64,000 nucleotides of DNA from Prosapia bicincta (GCA_036971475.1 JBAIZL010000006.1:139013231-139077230), one strand, 5' to 3'; counted from the stretch's first letter, positions 49,523 through 61,250 are shown. Made by a program: numbers and translations. Notes: a model not told the origin generated them from the letters alone.

Positions 49523-51930
49523 AACATAAATCTCTATATATCGCTTTTTTTAAATAAATAATTTGCAAATATTTTAAAAATACATACTTTAAAAATATTT
49601 AAGTAACTAATATAATTTACAAGAAAATTGAACCGTTTCTATGCTGAAGTTAAAATTTATTTTTTCAAGATGAAGAATCATCCTAAATGCTATTTATTAA
49701 ATTGATGCTTGAACTTGTTATATTTCGGTCACCCTTAGACTATAATTAAGTTTTGATTATTTTTTATATTGACCCAATTTACAAGTTGGACTAATGTATA
49801 TTACAAAACTTATGGATAGGTCCAATTAAAAATTTTACAACTTTAGTGTTAATAATTTTAGAAAGGATTTGTTTCTAATAGTACGATATAAACTGTTATT
49901 TTGTGTTAATTGGTTTTAAAAGAAGTTAAATCATTCATAACTTGTAAAATGCTACAATAAATTTTATTTGGAAGAGCATCTTTGCATTTAATACATTACA
50001 TGGTCCCGGTGGCAGCACTGTTAAGAAAGTTAACATTGTGTTTACTAGATGGCGGGTCGGTTGCTGTGACCGGTACGGAAACAGGTGTAAGAAATAAGAC
50101 CCTAATTTGCACTCAGCATCTGGTTTTGAATTCAAATCAACCGCCTTTACCGAAGGAGCGTATTTGAATTTAAAATGTCTTGGCAGTTAGTTGTGGGAGT
50201 TACTGCTGAGGGAAATTACATTACAAGAATGCTATTTTAATAAGCCTCTTCCTCAACAAATGATGAGGTTAAAATTAATATTTTTATTTAATGTCTGTTA
50301 ATAACTATTATTTTTTTTTAATATAAGCTAATGACAGATCACAGACAATTTTGCTTTTTTAAACACTCAACATTTCGAATTTCTTTCCGAAATTCCTTTT
50401 CAAGAGCTCAATTTTAATTAAACAATTATACACATTAACTTATTATTTATAAAATACATAACATTATATAAAACATATTGAAAATCAAAAGATTATAAAA
50501 CTCATAATAATATATAAAAAAATTAAGAGGTTAAAATTTTTATGTGAAATATGTTCGTTTTTGGTGAAATTTTATTGTATGTAATTAAAATCAACATATA
50601 ATTTTATTAATTATATTAGTATTTAGACTAGTAATTTTTAATTCACCACTAAAAAGATTTATAAACAAAAAAGCTTAACTAATAATAATTTTACCTTTAA
50701 TGTAAATAGTATAGCCTAAGACTAATTAAAAATAATCAATAGGCCTAAAGGTTTTAATATATATATATATACAGTATATATAATTTACAGCGTAATCATT
50801 ATTACTTTTCCTTTTAGATATTAATGTACTAAATAAATTTCAATCAGTATTTCTAGGATTTAAGCGTTAAAATAATAACCTAATTCGTGGTTACAAATTT
50901 GTTCAGTCATATATGACTTACTTTTAAATAATACATTAAAACACGGCAAGTTGTAACATAGGCTATTTACAAGTGTTTTTGGTAAAAACTAGTAGCTCGT
51001 GTGAAGATGGAATAAACAAATATAAAATATATAATTTATTACAATGATAGTAATAAATTAACTGAGTAAGATTTATTATATATTATTTTGTAAAATAATA
51101 CAATCTACATATTATAAAAAGCTGTTATGTAAACCAACCTAAAAACAAATGCATGAAATCATGTTTTCACATAATTTAAGTACCACCTGTATGTTATAGT
51201 GTGATGCCATTGTATTGATTACTAGTTTCATCGATTTTAGAATAATTCTTTAATTTTTATTCTAGTGACTGAATTCTCAGTTAGAAAAGTAGTAACATTT
51301 TCTAAATAAATTTAATTTTGCAATTTATTTGTATTTACAGGATAGGTGTACTATGCCAGGAGCCTTTCTAGGAGTGTACTCAACAAATTCTCTAAGATTT
51401 CTGTAGATCAGATGAATGGTGTAGTAATGCACAAAGGACAGAAATACATTTATTTACGTTTCTCAAATTCACAATCTTTACCTAAATAGAAAAGAAATAT
51501 TCTAGTTGAAATTGTTATAAAATTAGCAAGTGAGGAAAAGCAAAAATAACTATTTATATAAGACAATATAGCTATTTATATAATACATTACCAACTATTG
51601 TTGTCAATTGAGCAAAATCATAGCTACAAGACAAAATCCATCTGAACTGGTCAATGAGCTGAATATTTTAAACATAAAGAAAGTGAAAGATTTAAAGTAT
51701 TATAATCTTTGAAAAGACTTGAGGTTGAATTATTCAAAAAAATTGATTAAAATGCTTTTATAATGTTGACAATAGAGGGTCAGATTTAAGGAAAAGAGGA
51801 AAAAATGGGTGAATGAGACTGTGAAAGATAAAAATATGATTTTGTTCACCATGACAATTGAACTACAGTCCATTCCCAATAATCCACAATAATACATGTA
51901 TTTATTTTTTAGGTGGTTAAAATTTATTTT
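49523..51930. other. No gene recognised; AT-rich with repeat tails
   Basis: A SINE/LINE-type tail (AGGAGTGTACTCAACAAA) is at 51340-51475. ACTAGTAGCTCGTGTGAAG with ATGGAATAAACAAAT at 50985-51025 is repeated near 53988-54025. GAATTCAAATCAACC at 50128 resembles a worn B-box but no tRNA fold follows. Confidence 0.3.
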
Positions 51931-52640
51931 TTAGGCACCGCCTAAAAAATAAACCTAATAACCCAAATACAAACACACAACAGGACAATCCCATACCATA
52001 CAGATCATCCAAAACCCACAATCTAACCAACACACTCAAAAATACAACTACAAAATAGCTTACTCCACACACAACACTCTCAATAAACAATTTAAACGAA
52101 ACAACAAAATCAACAACATTTACAAAGCCACTGGAGTTTACAAACTAACTTGCAGTTTGTGCCCCAGTTTTTACATAGGCCAGACAGGAAGGTCCTACAC
52201 ACGTTACCAAGAACATATAAAAGCACTAACAAACAATAACTACCAATCAAACTTTGCCGATCATCTCAACTCCACAAAACATGACTTCATAGACATAACA
52301 TCTAACTTACAAATTCTTCATAAACAACACAGAAATAACCAATGCTACACAACCGAAAAATAAGAAATATACAGACACTTCAAACTACACCCTACACACA
52401 TACTCAATACACAATTACATTACAACTCACACACATTTTGACATCATAACTCCTAATACTCACAAAATACACCCCCACCACTATAATATCCCACCCCACC
52501 CTAACCTACGTAAACCTTGAGATCAGTTACGGTCTGAGTTGACAATGGGACACATCTCCCGAAAACGGCCGTCCTCAACAAACATAAGTACTGTAAGTGC
52601 TACTATAGGCAAGTTTATAAATATTTATAATTGTTTAGTA
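51930..52640 (+). pseudogene. Penelope-like element: GIY-YIG endonuclease end and tail
   Basis: The coding strand gives YKIAYSTHNTLNKQF, then GVYKLTCSLCPSFYIGQTGR and SYTRYQEHIKAL, then SNFADHLNSTKHDF and NLQILHKQ, up to a stop at 52361. After the stop the same frame still reads EIYRHFKLHPTHILNTQLHY. This is the C-terminal GIY-YIG endonuclease of Penelope-like retroelements: CxxC-x-FYIGQTGRS, RY-EH, SNFA-HL----H, LEILH. One frameshift lies near 52045 and the reverse transcriptase is missing (5' truncation). The noncoding tail (GATCAGTTACGGTCTGAG, CGGCCGTCCTCAAC, GTGCTACTATAGGCAAGTTT) recurs at 53745-53970. Confidence 0.88.
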
Positions 52641-52879
52641 TATATGGTACTATAAAGTACGTTTAGGCATCTGTTAGAGAAAACGCTATCTACTTTATTG
52701 TTAATTTCTTCAATATTGCTGCAGTATCATCAGTTTATGCTACAATATATGATACTTTTTTTTACTTATGTGACTTTTTCGATACTTTAATTTTGTTCTG
52801 TATAACATTTTGATCCATTGGCTGTATTAGTACAGTACAGTTGGGTGGCAAGACGATTGTTGTGATATTACCGTCATCG

Positions 52880-53640
52880 CTAACTAATTTGTGTGGATGT
52901 GCAGGCGCTTTGTCTGAACTTTTTCAGTAAGGTTCTGAGATGACTTCTTACTGATAGAACAAATTCATTATGGAACTATTTTTTAAATAAAGCTTGATCC
53001 ATCCAACCTTTTTTCTGGCCTTTGTATAAAAGTGGCATGCAACAATCTTTGAGAGATATTGTTTCTGTGATTTGCCAGTAGACTTAATTTATTGCTTCCA
53101 GAGCTATTTGAGCAAGGCATAAATGTTAATCAGGGCTCATTTTTGGCCCTGGTGCAGTCTTCGTACTTGTGAACTAAAGTTTTCTTTGGTAAAGCTTTCC
53201 TAAAAAGCCTCTTTCATCTGCACTGTAAACCTGATGGAACATAAATTTAATTCACCAACTTTTTCTAGAAATTGTAGACGGAAAGGTCTATAGCATCTGG
53301 ATTATTAGACAATATTTCTCCTGTGATAGAAAGACACCGAATTCCATGTCTCTTTTTGAAATTTTCAGGCTAATCATCACTGGCTTTAAACTCTTCCTTT
53401 TTGGGGTTGAGGTCAGAAAAAAAAGAATCTCGCTATTTGCTGCAATAAAAGCCCAGATATGGGGTCGTTTTTGTAGAAACCATGTGTATAGAGCAGTTTC
53501 AACCAAAGTGTATTCACTCATTTTCTGCACACTGCTACCTTGCTCCATAGAAGAAACAAACGACAAAAAATTTTTCTTTGTGTCACTGATTGTTGAATTT
53601 CCAACCTTCCACTAAAGTCTTAGCAGGTACTCAGGCATTG
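52880..53640 (-). pseudogene. Second pogo/Tigger transposase remnant
   Basis: Reading the minus strand from 53640 downward: GNSTISDTKKN, then ALYTWFLQKR, then (53380-53290, frames shifted) ISKRDMEFGVF and, further on, KALPKKTLVHKYEDC, LTFMPCSNSSGSNKLSLL and LHATFIQRPEKRLDG. These match in order the Tigger/TIGD plan: homeodomain-like start, CENP-B-type HTH (ALY-WF-Q-R), FKKRHGI, ADETGL-WK-LP-KT, LMPC-NA-GSHKL-LL and YK-QKKAWM. Many frameshifts and stops. Terminal inverted repeats were not resolved. It differs from the 47564 copy in which part survives. Confidence 0.75.
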
Positions 53641-53744
53641 TCATTTTAGAATATTGCACTTTTCCAACAACAAAACTGTTTTGTTTTTTTTAGAAGAAAA
53701 CACCATTATAAAAATTAAAGTTTTTATAACACACTGCAATAACA

Positions 53745-54060
53745 ATACAACTCATTACACAATTACATTACAACTCACACGCACTTTTTGACATCATACC
53801 TCCTAATACACACAAAATACACCCATACTACCAAAATATCCCACCCCCACTCTAACCTACGTAAACCTTGAGATCAGTTACGGTCTGAGTTGACAATAGG
53901 ACACATCTCCTGAAACGGCCGTCCTCAACAAACAAAGTAAGTGCTACTATAGGCAAGTTTAAAACATTTAAAAGTGTTTAGTGCTTACTAGTAGCTCACG
54001 TGAAGATGGAATCAACAAATGTGAAAATTAAGTGTATATAACCCAAGATAGTACTTGAAT
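53745..54060 (+). repeat. Penelope-like tail, second copy
   Basis: Same orientation and order as 52400-52640: ACAATTACATTACAACTCAC, CTAACCTACGTAAACCTTG, GAGATCAGTTACGGTCTGAG, CGGCCGTCCTCAAC, TGCTACTATAGGCAAGTTT; then ACTAGTAGCTCACGTGAAG shared with 50985. The Tigger remnant lies between the two tail copies, so they may be the two terminal repeats of one element invaded by Tigger, or two insertions. Confidence 0.65.
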
Positions 54061-55375
54061 AATTTATTTTTTGTTCAAAGATAAAGATACTCAATTCTTC
54101 ATCAATCTTTTTGTTCACACAGGAGACTGAATCCTATACCCTTACAATTATCTAGCAAGTCATAATTGCTAGAGCAAATTTTGCATAAGTGAAGGATAAT
54201 GATCAAAGTAAATAATGATATTTAAAACAAACTTGTTTCAACAATATAAATTCATCACTTTTGATCCTGATCCATCATGACACATGATTTATGGACATTT
54301 CCATCATAATGATATGAGGCCTAATGAGAGTAAAATTAAATTCAAAGATAAAGTTTAAATATGTATTGCCATTAGAACTCAGAACAGTGTCAAATGAAAA
54401 TATTGGGACTACAGTATAAAGTTTCACAGGTGGAATTAATTTATAGATGTGTATGTTTAGCCAACATTTATATATTATAATAATAAATAACCATAAAATA
54501 TACCGAAAATTAATTGTAAAATATATTGTATATTCACTTGTTTTTAATTCATTGAGGTACCAGTCACCTGAGGACTCATTAAACTCGAGCAATAATGCAA
54601 GGTTTTGGTTGCACGTTGTTTCAAACAAATGTCCAGGGTGGGAGAGTTAAGCTATTGTCATTTTCTTCAAAAATGTTAGTTTACAAAAACACAATTTTTA
54701 AAATTTTACCAATAATTTTATTAATATTTTGAGCAAACAAAGTTTGATGCAAATATCTCTTATAACAACAAAGAAATAAAAATATTTTAGCGTGTTTTTG
54801 TCCCACCTGATGATGAATAGCTTAAGCAGGCAAAAATGAAGTTTAAAGTAAAAAAACAGTTTACACAAGGAAACTATAAAAATAAAAGTAGTGGTCAAAT
54901 GAATGTAATTTTTAATAGTACATATGTATTTCAACATAAATAAATAAAACCTCTAAACCACAAATAACTTTTTTCTTTTATTTAAAACCTTATGTAGATT
55001 TCGATTGCATAGCAATCATCTTCAGAGGTAATTTACAATAAAAATATGCCACAGTTGTTTTATACACTTGCATATATATTTTGTTGCCATAGAACGCAAT
55101 TTGCTTTAATATCTACATTATACTTAAAAGTTTCTAATTATTAAGTTTTATTGAGTCTTTCATAGCTTTTCTTATTTTAAAAACTTATTGTGATTTTTTT
55201 ATATATAAAATTAACACTCACTTTGGGATGTGTCAGGTCATTAGTGTGAAGGGGCCTTACTCACACTTAAAAATTTGTAAAAAGTTTTTTTTTTTAACTA
55301 AAATAATATAATAATGTACAGATACAAGTAGGTAGAATATCTCTCTGATTACCCACACAATATGTTGAATGATTT
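54061..55375. other. No gene recognised; two motif sites
   Basis: A perfect motif at 54999-55025 (minus) and a weaker CTGATGATGAATAGC at 54807. Frames of 79-117 codons at 54275-54937 are AT-rich without domains. Confidence 0.3.
54999..55025 (-). other. CTGANGA-hairpin-GAAA motif
   Basis: Minus strand CTGAAGA, T, GATTGC, loop TAT, GCAATC, GAAATC; six Watson-Crick pairs, the cleanest hairpin among the copies. Confidence 0.6.
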
Positions 55376-55591
55376 ATTAATACCAAAACCTACGAACGAT
55401 ATAGGCATCGTGACCAAAATGATGCAACACATTGTTTTGAGACAAAATGATGTCATCAAAATCGCTATAAACACATCTTTATGCTCGAGAATTAAAAAAT
55501 TTGTTTGGGGTGAAACCACTTTCTTAAAAAAGCTCTCGCAAACAATTTTTGCTGCAGACCTCGCATATGCTAAGGACAAGTTCTGAACCAT
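55376..55591 (-). pseudogene. Possible Harbinger-type transposase C-terminal remnant
   Basis: An 80-codon minus-strand frame starts VQNLSLAYARSAAKIVCESF and continues ILEHKDVFIAILMTSFCL. HARBI1-like proteins near their end have R-S-AR--VE--FG, a variable strand, then V--I---C-LHN. The spacing fits but the match is loose, and the typical FG and LHN residues are altered. An overlapping plus-strand frame of similar length has no recognisable feature. Confidence 0.35.
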
Positions 55592-55599
55592 CTGACAAT

Positions 55600-56362
55600 A
55601 TTGTTATAATGATTGCTCAGGTTGGAGTATCAATAATGTATTTAATATTATTTCCAAATAAACCTCACCAAGTTTTTGTTGGGCGAATAACAGAACAAGA
55701 CCAAATGAACTAATTACCATATGGCTTACAAAAAATATAAAACTAATTGTGACTTCTTTCCATTAGATGTAGGAGTAAAACAAACTACAGTTATGTAAGT
55801 AAGCCATATGTTATTCAAAAAAGTTAATGCAACCACCACTATCTGTAAATCCCACAGTTTCACCTCAGGTATTTATTTTCCCAGCTTGAGGCTGAAAAAT
55901 TGCCTTGAAACCTTTGGTGATTTACTTTCTGGTCCGCATAAGAAAAAACAATGACGAAGGGACTTACCTGGATTATAATGGGATGCAAAACATCTAATGG
56001 CATAAGCCCCGTGAAAGTCATTGAAAGATCAGCTAAAAACCAGTCAGAGTCAATAGATCAAATTTTTATATTTTCATTAATCTTTTTAAATGATAAAGTT
56101 TATTAAAAATATGTTGTATGTCCTGTAATTATCATCCGACCTTTGGAGTTATTCCAATTTTAAATTAAACTTAGCCAGTGGTTATCACTCTTGACAACTA
56201 AGAAAAAAAAACATAAAGAATGTAGAACCAATGTACACAAAGGAGTAACAAATATTTTCCTTGGCTGGAATATTAGGCAAGGTCATAGAATATTTCAGGG
56301 TTACTTCCTGAGCCAAATCTATTTTATTAAACCACAGGGAAGTTTCAACTAACTATGTTTTA
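55600..56362. other. No gene recognised
   Basis: Unassigned AT-rich DNA. Confidence 0.3.
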
Positions 56363-56370
56363 CTGCAAGA

Positions 56371-56787
56371 TAGGGATGGTCGATCCAGTGACTTTAGTAC
56401 CGGTGACAAGTGATAATGAGACTGCTCTGTATGTGCCAATAACAGGCAGGCATACCACACTGGTGAAATGATTCCACACTTCGCTTTTTTCTTCTTTGGA
56501 GCTCATTTGATTTAAAAATAAACTCCTACGAAATTAAGAACAAACTAGAGTCTACTGTTCACAACATTGTCACCATCTTGAAACCTAACACAAATTGACC
56601 ACCCACACATAACGTAAATGAGTAGAACCAATGACAACCGTTTCATCCAGTGACTGTGACCTTTTGTCCAATCACAACAGAAGCAACTTCCGATCGATCC
56701 ATTCTCACTGGAACTGGCATTTTCCATATTTGGTACGGGTACCACCAATTGACAACTCACTGTGACAGAAAATATGACCCATCCTTA
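56371..56787 (-). mobile_element. Short hAT relative with exact 8-bp TSD
   Basis: The ends TAGGGATGGTCGATCC and (inward) TAAGGATGGGTCATATT are flanked by exact CTGCAAGA at 56363-56370 and 56788-56795. Read on the minus strand, the interior matches 41300-41810, including GAATGGATCGATCGGA and the SEVWNHFTSV start of the BED finger. It is a 417-bp internally deleted derivative of the family at 41259-43447. Confidence 0.85.
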
Positions 56788-56795
56788 CTGCAAGA

Positions 56796-57516
56796 TTAGG
56801 GTTAAAGAAAAATAGAAACAATTAAGTATTCAAGAAAAGAACAGAATTGGAAAAATAATAAAAATGAAATGAACATCATAAAAGAACTATTAATGAATTA
56901 AGTAAAATTATTCTACAGACAGGAAGATGGAAATGAAGAATATTGATGTTAGGGATTATAAAAGCACAAGTAAATGTATTACTCTTTCATGAGCGTTTTA
57001 TTATTTACAAGTTGCATAGTGGTAGAACTGCACATCCATGGCTCAACTGAACTGTCCTAAAACAAACAATAAGTCTGAGCTGACAAAAATTTGTAACAAA
57101 TGAAGTAAAGGCAGGTGAGTATATTACAAATGAAGGGATTATGTTAAGGGAGTTTTCATTAGAGGAAACCAGGAGGGTTGAAATTAGCATACTTTAGAAC
57201 TTTGTATTGGACAAACATGTAAACTGAAGCAAACACTCAAGTTTAATACAAAACTTTACTCATTAAAATTAGAATGTTTAACAACCCTCTGTACAATATC
57301 ATTTGAAAGTGAAATCTTTAAAAATAGAAGTTGCACAAACTTACAGTATACATTAACTTTTGTAAAAACTTTACGCTAACAAAATGCTATCAATTACACA
57401 ATCAATATCATTATATAGATTGGGCTCTGTAATGCATTGGAGGTGAGGGGACCTGATTTTAAATTCAAATCATTACCTATAATTTGAAGAAGCATTTTTC
57501 AACATTGTTTGAAATC
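56796..57516. other. No gene recognised
   Basis: A 61-codon minus frame at 57005-57190 lacks domains. ATTTTAAATTCAAATCATT at 57462 is a weak B-box-like phrase. Confidence 0.3.
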
Positions 57517-57520
57517 TTAA

Positions 57521-58492
57521 CATGTTGACTGCCATGGCACTCACCAGTGACCAACACCGTATTTTTGCATAGGGCCGCGGCAGTCACCGTGACTCACAAT
57601 GTAGACCTAACTTCAGATCAACACACAAGGCTGTCGGGCACATTCACGATGTATTTAACCATATGAGGTGTCCTATACAGCCTATGTGTGTGTTCCTGCA
57701 ACTCGGTATTCAGAAAATTTTTTTACAGTACTATAATTATTGGGAAACTAGAAGTTCAGAATTACAAGGAAATAGTAGAAAAAAATAGTCTTTAATTATA
57801 CTTCTTTGTAGAACTACATTCAGTTTTATAACAATGTTACATTTGATATAATCGTAAAAAAATCACCTAAAAAACTGAACAAATAAAAAATTAGAAACTA
57901 AAAACTCTAGTTTAAAACGTCTAACTCCAATTCATAAGATCATATAAAATTTGTAAAAACAGCTCAATTTAAAATATACTTGTATTGAAACAATACAAAC
58001 ATAAATCTAAGAATAATGTTCAGAATATATTTACAATCTAATTATTCGAGAAAAAATATTTTCAAACAAAAATACAGTTATGCTGAAAATTTAAATTGTA
58101 CATCTACAAATTTGTGAGAAAAATCTAGTAGCTATATCTATTGTTTAAAAATATCTATAATATTGTAAAAATATGTTATAGTATAGATTTATACTTAAAT
58201 TTATATTGGAAAAATACAATACAAATGTTAACGTTTTACATTCATTCGGAAGATTAGCCTTCAATGGGGAATGCGTAGTATGCTCAATGTGACCGACACG
58301 GTGCCTCGTAGTATAAATATTTACGTTGTACCATTACAGCCACCGGTGTTCGATGACATTATAAAATAAACTAGTTTAGATGAATAAACACACTAGAAGA
58401 CAAAATGTTATTATGTTTGTCGTTATTTAAAAAAAAAGTACAAACAAAATTGTGTTTGAAAGTTATTGGAAAACTGGTTGGCCGTCAATGTG
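57521..58492. mobile_element. piggyBac-like non-autonomous element, TTAA TSD
   Basis: TTAA at 57517-57520 and 58493-58496. The ends are CATGTTGACTGCCATGG and, inward from the right, CACATTGACGGCCAACC, sharing CA--TTGAC-GCCA. Exact TTAA duplication with short inverted ends is the piggyBac signature. The 972-bp interior has no transposase. Confidence 0.65.
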
Positions 58493-58544
58493 TTAAAGAG
58501 TGTTTTTGTTAACATCCACCACCTTTCACACAATTAAACACACA

Positions 58545-59160
58545 AAAACAGATTCAACAACAAAGTAATTAATAATTATGATCCTAAACAAAAACAATAT
58601 AGGAAAAAAAAATTATCACGATCTCATAGTCATATAAGGTTGATACATACACAATTATGATTACTAAAATATTCCAAAAAACATAATAAGACAGGATAAA
58701 AGTAAATAACAAACTTAAATACAACAAATAGGACAACAAAAACATGATAGAAAAACTTTTGCACTAGGTACATAGAAAATAAACTAGAAAATCCAATGAA
58801 TTTCATATCGGGGAAACAAAGTTTTCAATATAGATATTACGAACACAAAATCAACTAATAATTATGCTGATTAATTTTTTGCTAACCTTATTACAGAAAA
58901 AGACATAAACATTAACTATAACCTAGAAATACTCCAAACCCATAAAACAGAACTTTACTTCGACACATTGATACAATACAAAATAAATTAAAATACAAAG
59001 TAAAATTACACAATATAGATCAAATTATTTTTCGTGACCACATTCAGTACCATGTTTAAAACCAGTACTAATCAGCTAGCTAATGGATCCTGGTGAGGAA
59101 TATATGAACTGATGATGATTAGTTAATGAAGTTGAAATAATTTTGTTCTACTAGGTTTTA
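58545..59160 (+). pseudogene. Second Penelope-like remnant (GIY-YIG end and tail)
   Basis: From 58803 one frame reads FISGKQSFQYRYYEHK, alignable with the FYIG-TGRSF--RY-EH core with a small deletion, then FANLITEKDININYNLEIL and TELYFDTLIQYKIN, matching SNFA-HLI-----I--NLEILH----L-LDTLEQ-EI. Several stops interrupt it. About 100 bases on, CTGATGA-T-GATT...GTTGAAAT at 59109-59135 is the expected tail motif. It starts close to the right end of the piggyBac-like element. Confidence 0.6.
59109..59135 (+). other. CTGANGA motif with weak hairpin, in Penelope tail
   Basis: CTGATGA, T, GATT, loop, AGTT, GAAAT; pairing mostly G-U/A-U. It links the motif directly to a GIY-YIG remnant. Confidence 0.45.
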
Positions 59161-59176
59161 AAAATAAAATATTTGA

Positions 59177-60115
59177 CCCTTGAATTGCTAACGGCTCGGT
59201 CCGAGCCATTAGCGATAATCGCTATAAAAAAACCTATTTTCCAATTCAGTTATATTTTATATAAGAATAAAGGAAAAGAGTTGGTTTATTTATTAATCTA
59301 CGCGGAAAAACTTGTTCGATGACGGAATAGCCCTATTGAACGGCTTGTGAGTCAGCAGTGTGTTTACAAGAGTCATGGGGTGTAGTGCATGTCGCCTTGG
59401 AAAAATATCCAAAAGTTAGTTCTGGTGCCCAGGGTGTAACTCTGGTGTCCACCCTGATTGTTATAAGACTTAGAACATTTCTGGAGACTTAAAGGATGAG
59501 ACATCAAAAAGCATGCAGCAGAATCGGATTCCAATTAGGCATTGACATGTAAATAGACATAATGTGTAAATATGTATATAGGCCTGTATGATTTTGATGT
59601 CATATTTGTAAACCTAAGTGATAATAATTGCCAAGAAAGACAAGTTTGCGTGCTCATAATTTATCCTACAAACCTAATTAGAAAATAAATAATGTGAAAA
59701 TTTTGATGATTTTTCTTGGTTACGGTGGTGTGCATTATATGTTAAAAACACTAATTATTTTTGAATATGAACTATCTATGTTATATGTTTCTATATTCAG
59801 GACTAAATTGTGCATTTTTTTGTATATTTTGAATTTCAAATATTTTACAATGGTGTTTCTAAGATAAACTGGAGAAGAAGAAACATTTTCAAGTAAATTT
59901 TGTTTCCTATTCATTGGTGGCTCTTTATGCTTGAATATAGTTTGGTAAGTTTCTGTTCTACATAATTTTATTCTATTGGTTATTGTGAACATTTGATATA
60001 TAATATGTTATATTTTAGAGGTATTTTGTATTTTCTATTGAGTTAAACATAAAATCTTGTGCATCATCAATAAAACACCTAGCACTACAGAGTGTTATTA
60101 CCAGCTCTTGGAGGG
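59177..60115. mobile_element. Possible piggyBac-like non-autonomous element
   Basis: Left CCCTTGAATTGCTAACGG preceded by TTGA; right, inward, CCCTCCAAGAGCTGGTAA, preceded by TTAA (60116-60119). The left end contains the hairpin GGCTCGG-T-CCGAGCC inside GCTAA/TTAGC (59187-59213). Length 939 bp, no transposase. The TTGA/TTAA mismatch and modest end similarity lower confidence. Confidence 0.4.
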
Positions 60116-60119
60116 TTAA

Positions 60120-60590
60120 ATTTTATGCTTGTGAAATTCGTGATTTAATTTTGTGTATCTTAAAAGATATACCAACACATAACCAACCACAAAATCAATA
60201 GAATTAATTAAAGCCTTTTATCTTAATGTTAATTGGAGAATTAATTATTCAACTCTATAGTTATGTTTATTACTATAAGATTGTTAACCTAAATAAAACA
60301 AATTTAGTAATCAAGTATTATAAAGTAAATAGTTGCAAAACACAATCAAAAACTTTAAGATAAAAAAAAACGATTTCACACACATAAATACTAAAAAATA
60401 TGACATCTTTCATTTTATAATTTCCTTTCAAACGAATCTACACAAAACAATAAATACTACAATATTTTATATACAGTACATACATCATGGAATTTAACAA
60501 CCTTTCATTTATTAGAACATATAACTAGAGCATACACCAATATTATAATAAAACTAAATTTTGTTTGTAATTCTACAAAGGTCAACACTA
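60120..60590. other. No gene recognised; downstream of USP39
   Basis: AT-rich DNA between a probable mobile element and the USP39 3' end. Confidence 0.4.
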
Positions 60591-60596
60591 CTACCT

Positions 60597-60602
60597 TTTA
60601 TT
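60597..60602 (-). promoter_or_regulatory. Putative USP39 polyadenylation signal
   Basis: TTTATT on the plus strand (AATAAA on the minus strand) lies about 98 bases after the USP39 stop codon. Other such hexamers occur in this AT-rich DNA, so the assignment rests on position. Confidence 0.4.
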
Positions 60603-60699
60603 TCAATTATTTTTAGAAGTTTTTTTGTCAATATGGTGTTTTAAAAATTTACCTTTATGAAATAATCCAAAATTTCTCGCTTCTACAGCATCATTTATA

Positions 60700-60735
60700 T
60701 CACCTGTTTTCACCTTCTTTCTTTAATTCATAGAT
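60700..60735 (-). CDS. USP39: USP39 terminal coding exon (stop TGA at 60702-60700)
   Basis: This is the last coding exon of the minus-strand USP39 gene. On the minus strand a TTTTAG acceptor is followed by codons reading IYELKKEGENR and then TGA. It joins in phase 0 to the upstream exon that ends in AYIQ, across a 101-bp intron (60736-60836). USP39 proteins continue after AYIQ with a short, charged, poorly conserved tail, which fits in length and character. The splice signals and reading frame are seen directly; the gene name rests on the two upstream exons. A TTTATT (AATAAA on the minus strand) lies about 98 bases downstream. Confidence 0.8.
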   Translation of the reverse strand: MYELKKEGENR

Positions 60736-60836
60736 CTAAAACACAGATTTTATTATTACAAAATAATACTTTTTTGTATATAATAACTAACAATTATATT
60801 TATTCAAATGTAGAAGACCAGGATGTTTTTATTTAC

Positions 60837-60923
60837 CTGAATATAAGCTTCTGTTAATGTAATCATTTGTGGCAGTATATCAGTGACATGTAAATCTTGC
60901 ATTTCGTACCATTTTCCAGTACC
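60837..60923 (-). CDS. USP39: USP39 penultimate coding exon
   Basis: This 29-codon exon is bounded by a TGCACAG acceptor and a CAG/GTAAAT donor. It reads GTGKWYEMQDL, then HV, then TDILPQMITLTEAYIQ. USP39 ends with a very similar GKWYE-QDL-VTDILPQMI-L-EAYIQ block, the C-terminal strands of the UCH/USP fold. USP39 (yeast Sad1) has a UBP zinc finger and a USP-like domain lacking the catalytic residues; it acts in the nucleus, in assembly or maintenance of the U4/U6.U5 tri-snRNP during splicing. The exon is 87 bases and phase 0 at both ends, with no lesion, so it looks functional. The name comes from recalled family similarity, not a database search. Confidence 0.9.
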
Positions 60924-60999
60924 CTGTGCATAAAAATATACCAATATAATTTTTAATATTTTTATTATAAATAAAGTAAAAACTAATACACATACATAA

Positions 61000-61250
61000 G
61001 CGCTATTCCAAAAGTAACCACAGTTTGGTTATAAATAAAACCCAATCGGATAAACATATTTTATTATATATTTTTGGAAACTACATATTTCCTCTGTTTT
61101 TCTATAATTTTCATTAATATTTGAACACTTGTCATATATTTAGAAATACCTTCTACAAGAAATTCTGCCACCTAAGCCTTTAGTCCACCACCGTCTTACA
61201 TCTAAGTTACATCCTGAACAAATGAATCCATTCATGTATATTTCCTTCAT
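61000..61250 (-). pseudogene. Mariner-like transposase C-terminal scrap in USP39 intron
   Basis: On the minus strand VAEFLVEGISKYM, then an -EKQRKYVV tail, and a terminus whose plus-strand end reads GCTATTCCAAAAGTAACCAC. The ending F--EGI-KL---------GDYVEK and an AAAAGTAACC-type TIR are recalled from SETMAR-like mariners. Only about 40 codons survive and the other end was not found. Confidence 0.35.

Noticed and set aside
50120..50145. tRNA B-box-like phrase (GAATTCAAATC)
   Set aside because: No A box at the right distance and no acceptor-stem pairing; the same for 57462.
54275..54628. 117-codon minus-strand frame
   Set aside because: AT-rich, no recognisable motif and no splice context.
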